From assembly GCA_002490775.1 (NCBI GenBank), contig DKUR01000077.1, positions 1 to 51,814 on the forward strand: a stretch of 51,814 nucleotides of DNA, given 5' to 3'. Shown one piece after another: positions 17,133-24,978 of this stretch. Both the position numbers and the translations under genes were made by a program. The notes under the pieces are model-generated. The model worked only from the letters and a program-made list of their open reading frames with translations. It did not search any database and was not told the origin of the DNA. The number at the start of each line of letters is the position of its first letter. Positions within the stretch are counted from its first letter, which is position 1. Source of the DNA: Lachnospiraceae bacterium UBA7199. GTDB lineage: Bacteria; Bacillota; Clostridia; Lachnospirales; Lachnospiraceae.

Positions 17133-17261
17133 TCAATCAAGGGGATCATTAATAGCAAGGACATTTAAGGCACATTCTGAGCTGGGAGTAGTCTTTAGTT
17201 CTTTTTCTGCTTCCCAACAGTCAATCCTAAGAAGATACCCTGCGGCAGTTGCAATCCACAT
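17133..17261 (-). CDS. Unassigned 42-residue ORF downstream of the YcaO gene
   Basis: The frame starts at the ATG at 17261, begins MWIATAAGYLLRIDCWEAEK and ends NDPLD. A GGGAGGAGG site lies upstream but too far to serve this ATG; the frame is open upstream for about 11 codons before a stop. It lies just after the second YcaO gene on the same strand. It may be a gene fragment. No leader or domain is recognised. Confidence 0.25.
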   Translation of the reverse strand: MWIATAAGYLLRIDCWEAEKELKTTPSSECALNVLAINDPLD

Positions 17262-17331
17262 GTATCCTCTAAACTTCGTAGAATTTATGTCTGTTTATCA
17301 GGAAAAATACCTCCTCCCACTTTTAAATGGC

Positions 17332-19206
17332 TCATACATTTCCTTCTTCGGATTCTGCAAAAGGCTCTGCAAGCCTTGTGGTTCTGATATTCTTTTCTGC
17401 CTGAATCCTTGTCAGCCTCTCGTCCAGTGCCACTCTTTTTTCATAATCGCACTCTGCCCTGTGCACACAGGAGGCGCACTCGCCATGATTGCAGACCGGA
17501 TAGACTTTCTGAAGGACCTTTGCAGGATCGCTGAAATCATCAATTACTTTTTCGGCAATCCCGGCCGGACTTACCGCCCTGATAAGACTGTCCCTGTCCT
17601 TTTCAGGCACGCCCTTTACAACCGCTCTCATATAATACAGGACTGTACGACAATAGCCAGCGTTTTCTGTGGACATCATGCTAAAAACGTCTTTCATTGA
17701 TTCCATGTAATACAGCGCCTTTTCCGGCTCTCCCAGGCGGTAGCTGCACAGGGCAGCCAAAAAGCCGGCATCATCAGGAGCGCTGAACATAGGTTTTTTA
17801 AAGGCAAGCCATCCCATGCAGTTAAAAGTGTTCTCCAGCATGGCATATCTTTCAATCAGACAGTATTGCCGCAGCCTTAAGACCTGGGCATCTGTCGCTG
17901 TATCAAGATGGCGCATAATCTCTTGAACGTCTTTGTACAATTTCAAACGTTTGAGAAACAGCATATCCATGTCAGAAGTCTCACTGATGCCCTGTGCATA
18001 GATAAACACACTTGGGAATCCAAGAAAGGACACGTCCTCTATGTATACATCGCCGCCAAGTTCTTCCATTTTGGCAATCATTTTTTTCATTAGCTCACGG
18101 TTGCCCATCTGTGAAACATCCTCCCACGGGATAAACTCATAACTGGGCGTCTTGTAAAACAGACGGGCAGGATTATATCCTGCGCCAATTTTTATCAAAT
18201 TCCACAAGTTCGTATAGGCTGCCTTTGAGTACGCTTCAAAGCTGGGGTAAGAAGTATGGCAGAACTGTTCAAGGGTGCGCCCCTGCATAGACTCTGAGAA
18301 CACTCTCTCAATGGCAACCGCTATATTAGGATGCGCTCCAAACTTAACGCCAAAGGTCTGCCTGTGTCTGTCTACAATCACCCCGCAGACTACAGGAAGC
18401 CCCTTTCCCAGAGACAGATCAAAAACATGGGGTTCATAATCCCCCTTTTTCTCAATCTGCGTTATGATCTGGAAAATTTTTGAAAAATTCTTCAAATATT
18501 CACGCGGAATCTCTGGAGGAACAATATTCTCCTTTATAAAAAGGATATTCACATATCTCTCAAAGATCTCTGAGCTTGCCTGCACAATCGCTTCTTCAAG
18601 GGTATTGCCTGCTGCCATGCCATTTGACATTGCCGCCGCTATCAGGAATCCGCGGGGCAGCATCACTTCCTTTTGATCCCTTACCGACCAGAAGGGATAG
18701 AGGAGAATTTTTCCATCCCATTCAGAACAGCTCTCTATAAGATCATCCACAAGCTTATGCCCGTCAGGAGCAAATAAATTATCAGGTTTGTAAGAGGCCG
18801 CAATCTTATCCTTAATTGCCTGTACGCATCGGGGCTGGTAATCCCCCCTGACCGAATACCAGGGATAACCGAGCATCTCCTTCCGTCTTTTAAAGCACGA
18901 CACATCACCTAAATATGGACCACTACAGGTAAAAATCCTGTTTTGCAGACGCTCCATAAGCTCGGCGTAGGCACTGGCAGCGCACAGCTCGCTTGACACG
19001 CCCTTTCCGTTAGCGCCGACAGCGCCCCCGCTTACGCAGGTTGCTTCAACACGGCTGGAATAACAGGACTCCACATCAACAGGCAGCTCCTCATATTTTA
19101 CGGGAATTTCCGCCTGATTTAAAAGTTCTTTGATCTTTGCTACTGTACTGGCAGGTGACGCATCCTTCCCTCTCTCCTGCCATTCGGTTTCTTTTTTATT
19201 TTCCAT
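17332..19206 (-). CDS. YcaO-domain peptide-modifying enzyme
   Basis: This 624-residue protein contains the YcaO ATP-binding framework: AYAELMERLQ at about 79-88 and EEAIVQASSEIFERY at about 204-218 supply the conserved Glu residues, followed by KFGAHPN and IERVFSESMQGR. YcaO enzymes use ATP to activate the peptide backbone and form azolines, thioamides or amidines. A C-terminal domain ends in a cysteine cluster, CNHGECASCVHRAEC (about 572-586), likely a metal site. The start at 19206 has GGAAGGAGC upstream and overlaps the stop of the preceding gene by one base, so the two YcaO genes are coupled. It is a paralogue of that protein. No E1-like, TfuA or dehydrogenase partner is nearby. Confidence 0.88.
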   Translation of the reverse strand: MENKKETEWQERGKDASPASTVAKIKELLNQAEIPVKYEELPVDVESCYSSRVEATCVSGGAVGANGKGVSSELCAASAYAELMERLQNRIFTCSGPYLGDVSCFKRRKEMLGYPWYSVRGDYQPRCVQAIKDKIAASYKPDNLFAPDGHKLVDDLIESCSEWDGKILLYPFWSVRDQKEVMLPRGFLIAAAMSNGMAAGNTLEEAIVQASSEIFERYVNILFIKENIVPPEIPREYLKNFSKIFQIITQIEKKGDYEPHVFDLSLGKGLPVVCGVIVDRHRQTFGVKFGAHPNIAVAIERVFSESMQGRTLEQFCHTSYPSFEAYSKAAYTNLWNLIKIGAGYNPARLFYKTPSYEFIPWEDVSQMGNRELMKKMIAKMEELGGDVYIEDVSFLGFPSVFIYAQGISETSDMDMLFLKRLKLYKDVQEIMRHLDTATDAQVLRLRQYCLIERYAMLENTFNCMGWLAFKKPMFSAPDDAGFLAALCSYRLGEPEKALYYMESMKDVFSMMSTENAGYCRTVLYYMRAVVKGVPEKDRDSLIRAVSPAGIAEKVIDDFSDPAKVLQKVYPVCNHGECASCVHRAECDYEKRVALDERLTRIQAEKNIRTTRLAEPFAESEEGNV

Positions 19207-21917
19207 TATCTTTTGCTCCTTCCTTTTGCCATTGCTTCCCGGATATTCTTCATAACAGGCGCTGCCGCATCCATCTTGCATCTGCCTGCTGCCGGACAGC
19301 CTTTACACTGGAAACAGTCAAGCTGCGGCAATGCCAAAAGCGGTTTTGCTATAATCTTAAGCGCCTCATCAACCCATTCCTCAGAAAACAATGTGCGAAG
19401 AACATATGCTGCCTGATTCATATCCTTTCCCTTCCAGATTGTTTCAACAAGCTGTCTTAGAACATGGAAGCCAGTCGCCTCTCCTGCTGCATTAAAGGAA
19501 TATGGACGCAGAATTTTAACAGTCTCCTGATAATTGCCGGTATGGATATCATAGATTGCATTGATCAGTCCGGCATCCAGCATAAATCCCATAAGCCGCG
19601 GGCTGTAGGGAATTCCCGCCAGGCTTGCGTAGGAATTCTCCATTGACCAGCCCTGCTTTAGCCTGACATAGCGCATTGCCTGTTCCCGCTCTTTCTGTGT
19701 AGCGGCCGCCATGTTTCTCAGCACAGGACGGGCGCTTGCAGCCAGCTTCTTTTCCGTAAGCCGCTGGGCGCCAAAGTTAAGCAGCATACTCTCCCCCGGC
19801 ACCACAATATGATAAGTGGGAAATCCCAGAAACGAGCAGTCTCTGACATAAGGCTGCCATCCCATCTTCTTGTATAATTCCAGCATATAATCAAGCTGTC
19901 CGTCCGCGGTTTCGGATGCTTGATCAAAGGGATGGTACTCCCACGAGGGTACACTGCCAAAGAGATTCATGGGGTAGATTCCCGATGCATCCTTCAGATA
20001 ATTGAAACGGTTCACGATTTCCAAAGCATATTCATCCTTGCCCAGATCGTATTTTGGAGAATATTTCATTCCGCTGATATGTTTCCCCTGCAGAATTTCC
20101 GTAAGCGTGCGCTCAAGTGCCGTTTCAAAACGCGGGTGGGAGCCAAATTTAAGTGAAACCGCTCCTCTGCGTTTGTCAATTACTGCCGCCGCAATCACAG
20201 GCAGTCCCACCCCACAGGAAGCGTCCATGATTCTTAAGGACAGTCCGGAATTGGAACGAAAAGCGCGGACAGTCTCTTTCAATTCGGGCACAGCATCAAG
20301 AGCACCCTCCGGTACCACCGGAGGCGTCAGCCGCTTTGACATTATCTTACCCGCTGCCCATCTCTCGGCAATCTCACTCATCCCCTGAACCAGCGCTTCA
20401 CTTCTATTGTTGCCCGCACAGGAACCATTAGTGAAATAAAATGCCCGGTAAATACAGTCGGGAAGATATTCTATTTTGCCATCCTTCATTCTGGTAAAAG
20501 GCAGAGCGGACATCTTACCGTCTTTGGAAGCAAAATTCCACTGCTCAAGATAACGGGCCGTATCCGGCTTTATAAAACCAACCCCGCCGCTTGCGCATAT
20601 AATTGCCCGTACCGACTCCTCAAGCAGCACGCTTCCAAGTTCTGCCAGACGCTTGGGCGTCTCCCTAATCTCATCGCAGCCTGCCTGAAATCCGCCCCAG
20701 CAGGATATCTGGTCACTGAAATCATGTTGAAACAAATATCCTGTCTGTAAACGTTCCATAAGCTCCGCATAGCCGCTGGCCAGCGCATAAGCAGGAGATG
20801 CCCCCTTACCGTTCTGCCCGATATTGGTACCTTTTAAGCTTACGCGAAGAGAGCAAAGCTCCCCCACGCCCGAACGAATCAGATATTCTTCCGGTTCAAA
20901 TCCCACCGAACGAAGTATTTCTTTTATATGCGCAACCGTCTGCTGTGGAGGACACGCCTTGAATTTCGACCTTTCATACTCACTCTGAGGCGTTTTTCCG
21001 GCGCATACGCCCTTATTTTCACCAATCACAAGAAGGTTTTCTCCGCCTGTCCATTCCCAGACACTATTTTTACCCACATCTTCTAAAAGCGCATCGCGGC
21101 GTATCAAAAGAAGCTCTCTGTAACGCTTTGCCTCATCCTCCGAAATAAAATCAGGTCTGTCGGGAAAATTACAAAATGTTTCAAATTTCTGCATTTCCGC
21201 GCTGTAGTCAAGATGGATGTAAGTCTTCTTGTCCTCATTGCTCATCGCCCCATTGGAGAGTGAAAAAAATTTACCTAATGGATATACCCTTACCGATTTC
21301 AGTCCCATCCTTGAAAAAATATAGGGCGGCAGCTTTGGATCAATACCGTTAGCATAGCTGGCTGCCGGCTTAACTGCCTCGTAAAAATTCATTACCTTCT
21401 GATTCAGCGTATTATATTCTGTGAGCCAATCGTATTGGGGCGGATAAAAACCCTCACACACCGGAATGTGGTCAAAATTGTCAGCAGTAACGGATGCAAT
21501 CACGCCGCCAATCTTGCATACCCGCTGCATCTGGGCAATGGCGCCGCAATAGTCAAAAACACTTGTCAGAAAGGTATGCGAAACAACAACATCAAAAATA
21601 TGATCTTCAAATGGCAGTTTCAGAGCGTCTGCGGACTGAAATACAAATTCATTGTTCGTACAAAAACGTTTTTCAGATTTTTGTGCCACAGAAATAAAAA
21701 CATCATCATTGTCGATACCATAAAAACGTATCCCGCTGCACGCTTTGGCAAGGTAATAAGTAAATTCTCCTGTACCGCAGCCAACATCAAGCACACACAT
21801 TCCTGATTTCAGCCCCAGCTTTTCAACCGTGTAAGCCGCCAGCTCCCTGTTGATAATCATCATACGTGATTTTTTCATAAAATCGGGATTCTGAAAATTT
21901 GTAGACCATTCATTCAT
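19206..21917 (-). CDS. Methyltransferase-YcaO fusion protein
   Basis: The 903-residue protein begins with a class I SAM-dependent methyltransferase: VLDVGCGTGEF at 42-52 is motif I and YGIDNDD is the ribose-binding region. After a linker (about 260-325) comes a YcaO domain with GYAELMERLQ, ALVQGMSEIAERW, KFGSHPR and ERTLTEILQGK. The C-terminus has the cysteine cluster CFQCKGCPAAGRC (about 868-880), matching the other YcaO protein in position and spacing. Together they suggest backbone modification plus methylation of the precursor encoded just upstream. The fusion of these two activities is unusual. A GGGGGAG site lies upstream of the start, and a strong hairpin separates the gene from the precursor gene. 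Confidence 0.88.
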   Translation of the reverse strand: MNEWSTNFQNPDFMKKSRMMIINRELAAYTVEKLGLKSGMCVLDVGCGTGEFTYYLAKACSGIRFYGIDNDDVFISVAQKSEKRFCTNNEFVFQSADALKLPFEDHIFDVVVSHTFLTSVFDYCGAIAQMQRVCKIGGVIASVTADNFDHIPVCEGFYPPQYDWLTEYNTLNQKVMNFYEAVKPAASYANGIDPKLPPYIFSRMGLKSVRVYPLGKFFSLSNGAMSNEDKKTYIHLDYSAEMQKFETFCNFPDRPDFISEDEAKRYRELLLIRRDALLEDVGKNSVWEWTGGENLLVIGENKGVCAGKTPQSEYERSKFKACPPQQTVAHIKEILRSVGFEPEEYLIRSGVGELCSLRVSLKGTNIGQNGKGASPAYALASGYAELMERLQTGYLFQHDFSDQISCWGGFQAGCDEIRETPKRLAELGSVLLEESVRAIICASGGVGFIKPDTARYLEQWNFASKDGKMSALPFTRMKDGKIEYLPDCIYRAFYFTNGSCAGNNRSEALVQGMSEIAERWAAGKIMSKRLTPPVVPEGALDAVPELKETVRAFRSNSGLSLRIMDASCGVGLPVIAAAVIDKRRGAVSLKFGSHPRFETALERTLTEILQGKHISGMKYSPKYDLGKDEYALEIVNRFNYLKDASGIYPMNLFGSVPSWEYHPFDQASETADGQLDYMLELYKKMGWQPYVRDCSFLGFPTYHIVVPGESMLLNFGAQRLTEKKLAASARPVLRNMAAATQKEREQAMRYVRLKQGWSMENSYASLAGIPYSPRLMGFMLDAGLINAIYDIHTGNYQETVKILRPYSFNAAGEATGFHVLRQLVETIWKGKDMNQAAYVLRTLFSEEWVDEALKIIAKPLLALPQLDCFQCKGCPAAGRCKMDAAAPVMKNIREAMAKGRSKR

Positions 21918-21969
21918 CTTAGCCTGTTCTCCCCCTAATCTGATCTATCATTCTGCCAGGATACCAAAG

Positions 21970-22005
21970 AGCAGCCGCGCCAAAACTATTCTGGCGGCGG
22001 CTGCT
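21970..22005 (-). terminator. Hairpin between precursor and modification genes (attenuator)
   Basis: AGCAGCCGC-GCCA pairs with TGGCGGCGGCTGCT around a nine-base loop, with one bulge. It lies just after the precursor stop codon and before the methyltransferase-YcaO gene. The following bases (CTCTTTGG) are not a strong U-run, so it probably terminates only part of the transcripts or protects the precursor mRNA, giving more precursor than enzyme. Confidence 0.65.
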
Positions 22006-22013
22006 TAAACAGA

Positions 22014-22277
22014 TTAGATCGCTGCTGCCGCTGCTGCTTTCCCCGCATCGCTGGAACTAGAACTTCCGCCAGCAACGTTCTCAAGTTCCTCGTCAGATAA
22101 CTCCTGACTTGCCCGTTCGTTAAGCTGTTTCATAACCTTCGTGAACACATCAAGATCGTCCGTTATCCCTGCTGTCTTCGCCAACTCATAAGCCTCTTCA
22201 GGCTTTTCACAGCCTCTCATCTTTTGGCAAAGCTCCTCATCCTTTTCCATCTTTTTTACAAATTCCTGTGTTGTCAT
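22014..22277 (-). CDS. RiPP precursor peptide with Nif11-type leader
   Basis: The 87-residue product starts at the ATG at 22277 behind AAGGAGG; an upstream ATG in the same frame lacks a good site. Residues 1-71 are a Nif11/NHLP-like leader (MTTQEFVKKMEKDEELCQKM, later LSDEELENVAGG) ending in the Gly-Gly motif cut by C39 peptidases. The core, residues 72-87, is five Ser, Asp-Ala-Gly-Lys, six Ala and a final Ile. It has no Cys or Thr, so Ser and the backbone are the main targets for the two YcaO enzymes. The transporter with the matching peptidase is encoded in the same operon. The mature product is unknown. Confidence 0.9.
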   Translation of the reverse strand: MTTQEFVKKMEKDEELCQKMRGCEKPEEAYELAKTAGITDDLDVFTKVMKQLNERASQELSDEELENVAGGSSSSSDAGKAAAAAAI

Positions 22278-22330
22278 ATTTCTTTCCTCCTTCATTATTA
22301 TTTTTATGTAGAGCAGTCACCATAATCCCC

Positions 22331-22380
22331 ATGCATATCGCAAGCACCGCTTGCGATACTGCATAAATAGAAAATTCTAT
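22331..22380 (-). promoter_or_regulatory. Hairpin and dyad upstream of the precursor gene
   Basis: ATGCATATCGCAAG (22331-22344) pairs with CTTGCGATACTGCAT (22350-22364) around CACCG, with one bulge. Next to it ATAGAA-AA-TTCTAT (22367-22380) is a perfect dyad. They lie in the 142 bases between the ABC transporter gene and the precursor, so they may terminate the transporter transcript in part, process the mRNA, or bind a regulator at a separate precursor promoter. Confidence 0.5.
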
Positions 22381-22419
22381 CCACCCGGAAGGCTGCTGCA
22401 AGACATATCATAACCAAAT

Positions 22420-24960
22420 TTATGATATCTGCCGGATGGCAAGTTCATAAAATCTCCCCTTTTTCTTCATTAATTCCTCAAACTTACCCTCCTCCAGCAG
22501 TTTCCCATGCTCAAGCACCAGAATACGGTCGCAGTTCACAATAGTGCTTAACCGGTGGGCAATCACAATTTTGGTTGCCTTGATCTTCTCCAGGCTCTCA
22601 ACCACCATACTCTGTGTTACGTTATCCAGAGCAGAGGTTGCCTCGTCAAAATAGATAATCTTCGGTCTGCCTATAAGCGCTCTCGCAATTAGGACTCTCT
22701 GCTTTTGTCCGCCGGAAATCGTACCGCTGTTTTCGGATAAAACTGTATGTAAGCCCATCGGCATTGCTTGTATGTCCTCGGAAAGCCCTACCTCTTCAAT
22801 CACTTCCTGCACGCGCTCCATCTTGACATTTGGAGCAGTAATGGTGATATTTTCATAAATACTTCCAGCAATCAGCCCTCCGTCCTGCAGCACAACGCCA
22901 AACTTTTTGCGCAGTTCTCTTTTATCCATACTGTCAATATCCCTGCCATCATAGTAAATCTTACCCATCTGCGCCTTCTCAAACCCCATCAGAAGCTTTA
23001 ACAGGGTGGACTTTCCACTGCCGGAAGATCCTACTATGCCGATGTACTCACCTTCTCTGATATGCAGAGACAAATTGTCGATCACCTTTCCTGTATCTTC
23101 ACTGTAAGAAAAGGTTACATTATTTAATTCAATCTCTCCGGAAAGGGTGCCCGGCATCTGCACATCATCATCCCACTCAGGAAGCGTTTCCAAAATCGGC
23201 TTACAAAAATCATAAACAGGTTTTATATCATTGATCTGCAAAAGGGATGATACGATTTCCAGCATTGCCGCTGAAAAGGAACTAAAGGCTGACGTAAATC
23301 CCATAAATGCACCCACAGACAAGTCCAGATTTTTCTTAACCATCAGGTAGTAAAATATCATGGAAAATACGGTTGACAGCCCTCCTGCAAAGGCGTTGGC
23401 AAATACTGTCATTTTTTCCTTGCGGATATTGATCCTGCGCGTCTCCACATAAGGCTTTAGGTACTCATACAGTCCACGGTCTTCCACCCCTGCAATACGA
23501 ATCTTGGAGATACCTCTTATCAACTGATTCATAAGCGTTCTGGATTCCATGTCCTTTTCCAGCTTTTCCTTTTCATATCTGGTCTGGCGGATACCAATCC
23601 ATGCAATCAGCGCCATGCAGACCACCAACAGGGCTAGCGAAGGCCAGCTTAATTTTTTTGAATAGTGGAACATTCTCCACAGATATAGCAGGGAAAAGAC
23701 TGCGCCCAGCAGAGCTTTCACCGCCACATCTGATATCTTATTGTAAACCACCGAGATACCCATTGCCCGCTGCGCCAAATCCGCCGAATTGTACCTTTCT
23801 AAAAATCCCTGGGGCAGATGAAAAAGCCTGTCATAAGTTGCGCTCTGTACCGCATACGCCATCCCATTCACACTTCTAAAAGCAGCTAAGTTTTTCACGA
23901 TAGTAAATGTAATATTGCCCAGCGTACATACCAGTATCACGCTGCAAACCTGCATCAATGCGCCTGCATCTCCCAGTGGTATAAATTTATCGTATAATTT
24001 CTCATTCATATAAGGAATCAACAGACCGATCAGCGCTCCTAAACAGGCAAGCGCAATAAGATGCACGATATCTCTTTTGTTTACGTCCTGCATACCAAAG
24101 AAAAATAAATCCTTTATCTTCATCGCCTTATTGGGAAAGGGACGATAAAACATTCTTGCCTTCTCTTCCAGCTTCGCGGCATATTCCCCATCGACAACCA
24201 CCGTTCTGTCTTCCTCCAAGTCATATACAGCATAACGCTTGTAACTAATTGGAATGCAGGCAACCGGCTTATGCCCTTCCTTTAAATAAGCAAGAAACGG
24301 ACCGGAATCTCTTCGATACCATTTTTCCTCCAGTACGATCTCTCTTGTAATAAAATGGGATACTCTGGAAATATCCTCCAAAGTAAATCTTCTTCCGCAG
24401 TTTTCTCTGATAACCGCAAATGAGACAATCGGTATATGCTGGCGGCCACACAGGTAAGCTGCTGTATCGTACATGCGGTTACCGCTCTTTTCCGTTACCT
24501 GCCTTTGGCTTTTATGGCGGAACAGATTGTATATAACATTCAGACTTTTCTCATAAGTTTCCCTTTGTTCTGCCGCTGCAGCATAGATATACCCCTCTTC
24601 TTTTACGATATTGAGATTATATTTTTCAATCAGCTGTTCGTCATATTCTTCCATGCTTTCCAGATGGATATTTAACCTCCTGGCAAAAGCATATTTTAAT
24701 TCCTCTCCTGCTGGCTGCGGAAGTTCCCTGATCTTTGCTTTATCCAGCGCTGTCAGTCCGATGCACCAGCTGCCAAGCACCTGTCCGCTGTGCAAAAAAC
24801 CAGGTATCTGCTCCCCCTGTGCGCACTCTGTCAAAAACAGGCGCCTTCCGGTCTTTCCTTCTGTATACGGCATTAAATATACCAGAACACGGCCTGTTAT
24901 GATTTCATAGACGGTATCATTTTGTGTAATATGGACTGTTCCACCCTGTAATTGAATCAT
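22420..24960 (-). CDS. NHLM-type ABC transporter, ATP-binding/permease without peptidase
   Basis: This 846-residue protein has a long N-terminal region of about 290 residues, then about five to six membrane segments (roughly 300-580), and a C-terminal nucleotide-binding domain with GSSGSGKST, SGGQKQRVLIARAL and IYFDEATSALD. It matches the second ABC protein of 'NHLM bacteriocin system' clusters, which occurs next to a peptidase-bearing partner. The N-terminal region lacks the C39 Cys/His motifs, so it is not a peptidase; it may bind leader peptide. It is 18 bases downstream of the partner gene on the same strand and is probably cotranscribed. It likely exports the mature peptide, possibly as a heterodimer. 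Confidence 0.88.
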   Translation of the reverse strand: MIQLQGGTVHITQNDTVYEIITGRVLVYLMPYTEGKTGRRLFLTECAQGEQIPGFLHSGQVLGSWCIGLTALDKAKIRELPQPAGEELKYAFARRLNIHLESMEEYDEQLIEKYNLNIVKEEGYIYAAAAEQRETYEKSLNVIYNLFRHKSQRQVTEKSGNRMYDTAAYLCGRQHIPIVSFAVIRENCGRRFTLEDISRVSHFITREIVLEEKWYRRDSGPFLAYLKEGHKPVACIPISYKRYAVYDLEEDRTVVVDGEYAAKLEEKARMFYRPFPNKAMKIKDLFFFGMQDVNKRDIVHLIALACLGALIGLLIPYMNEKLYDKFIPLGDAGALMQVCSVILVCTLGNITFTIVKNLAAFRSVNGMAYAVQSATYDRLFHLPQGFLERYNSADLAQRAMGISVVYNKISDVAVKALLGAVFSLLYLWRMFHYSKKLSWPSLALLVVCMALIAWIGIRQTRYEKEKLEKDMESRTLMNQLIRGISKIRIAGVEDRGLYEYLKPYVETRRINIRKEKMTVFANAFAGGLSTVFSMIFYYLMVKKNLDLSVGAFMGFTSAFSSFSAAMLEIVSSLLQINDIKPVYDFCKPILETLPEWDDDVQMPGTLSGEIELNNVTFSYSEDTGKVIDNLSLHIREGEYIGIVGSSGSGKSTLLKLLMGFEKAQMGKIYYDGRDIDSMDKRELRKKFGVVLQDGGLIAGSIYENITITAPNVKMERVQEVIEEVGLSEDIQAMPMGLHTVLSENSGTISGGQKQRVLIARALIGRPKIIYFDEATSALDNVTQSMVVESLEKIKATKIVIAHRLSTIVNCDRILVLEHGKLLEEGKFEELMKKKGRFYELAIRQIS

Positions 24961-24978
24961 GTTAAACAGATTTCCTCT

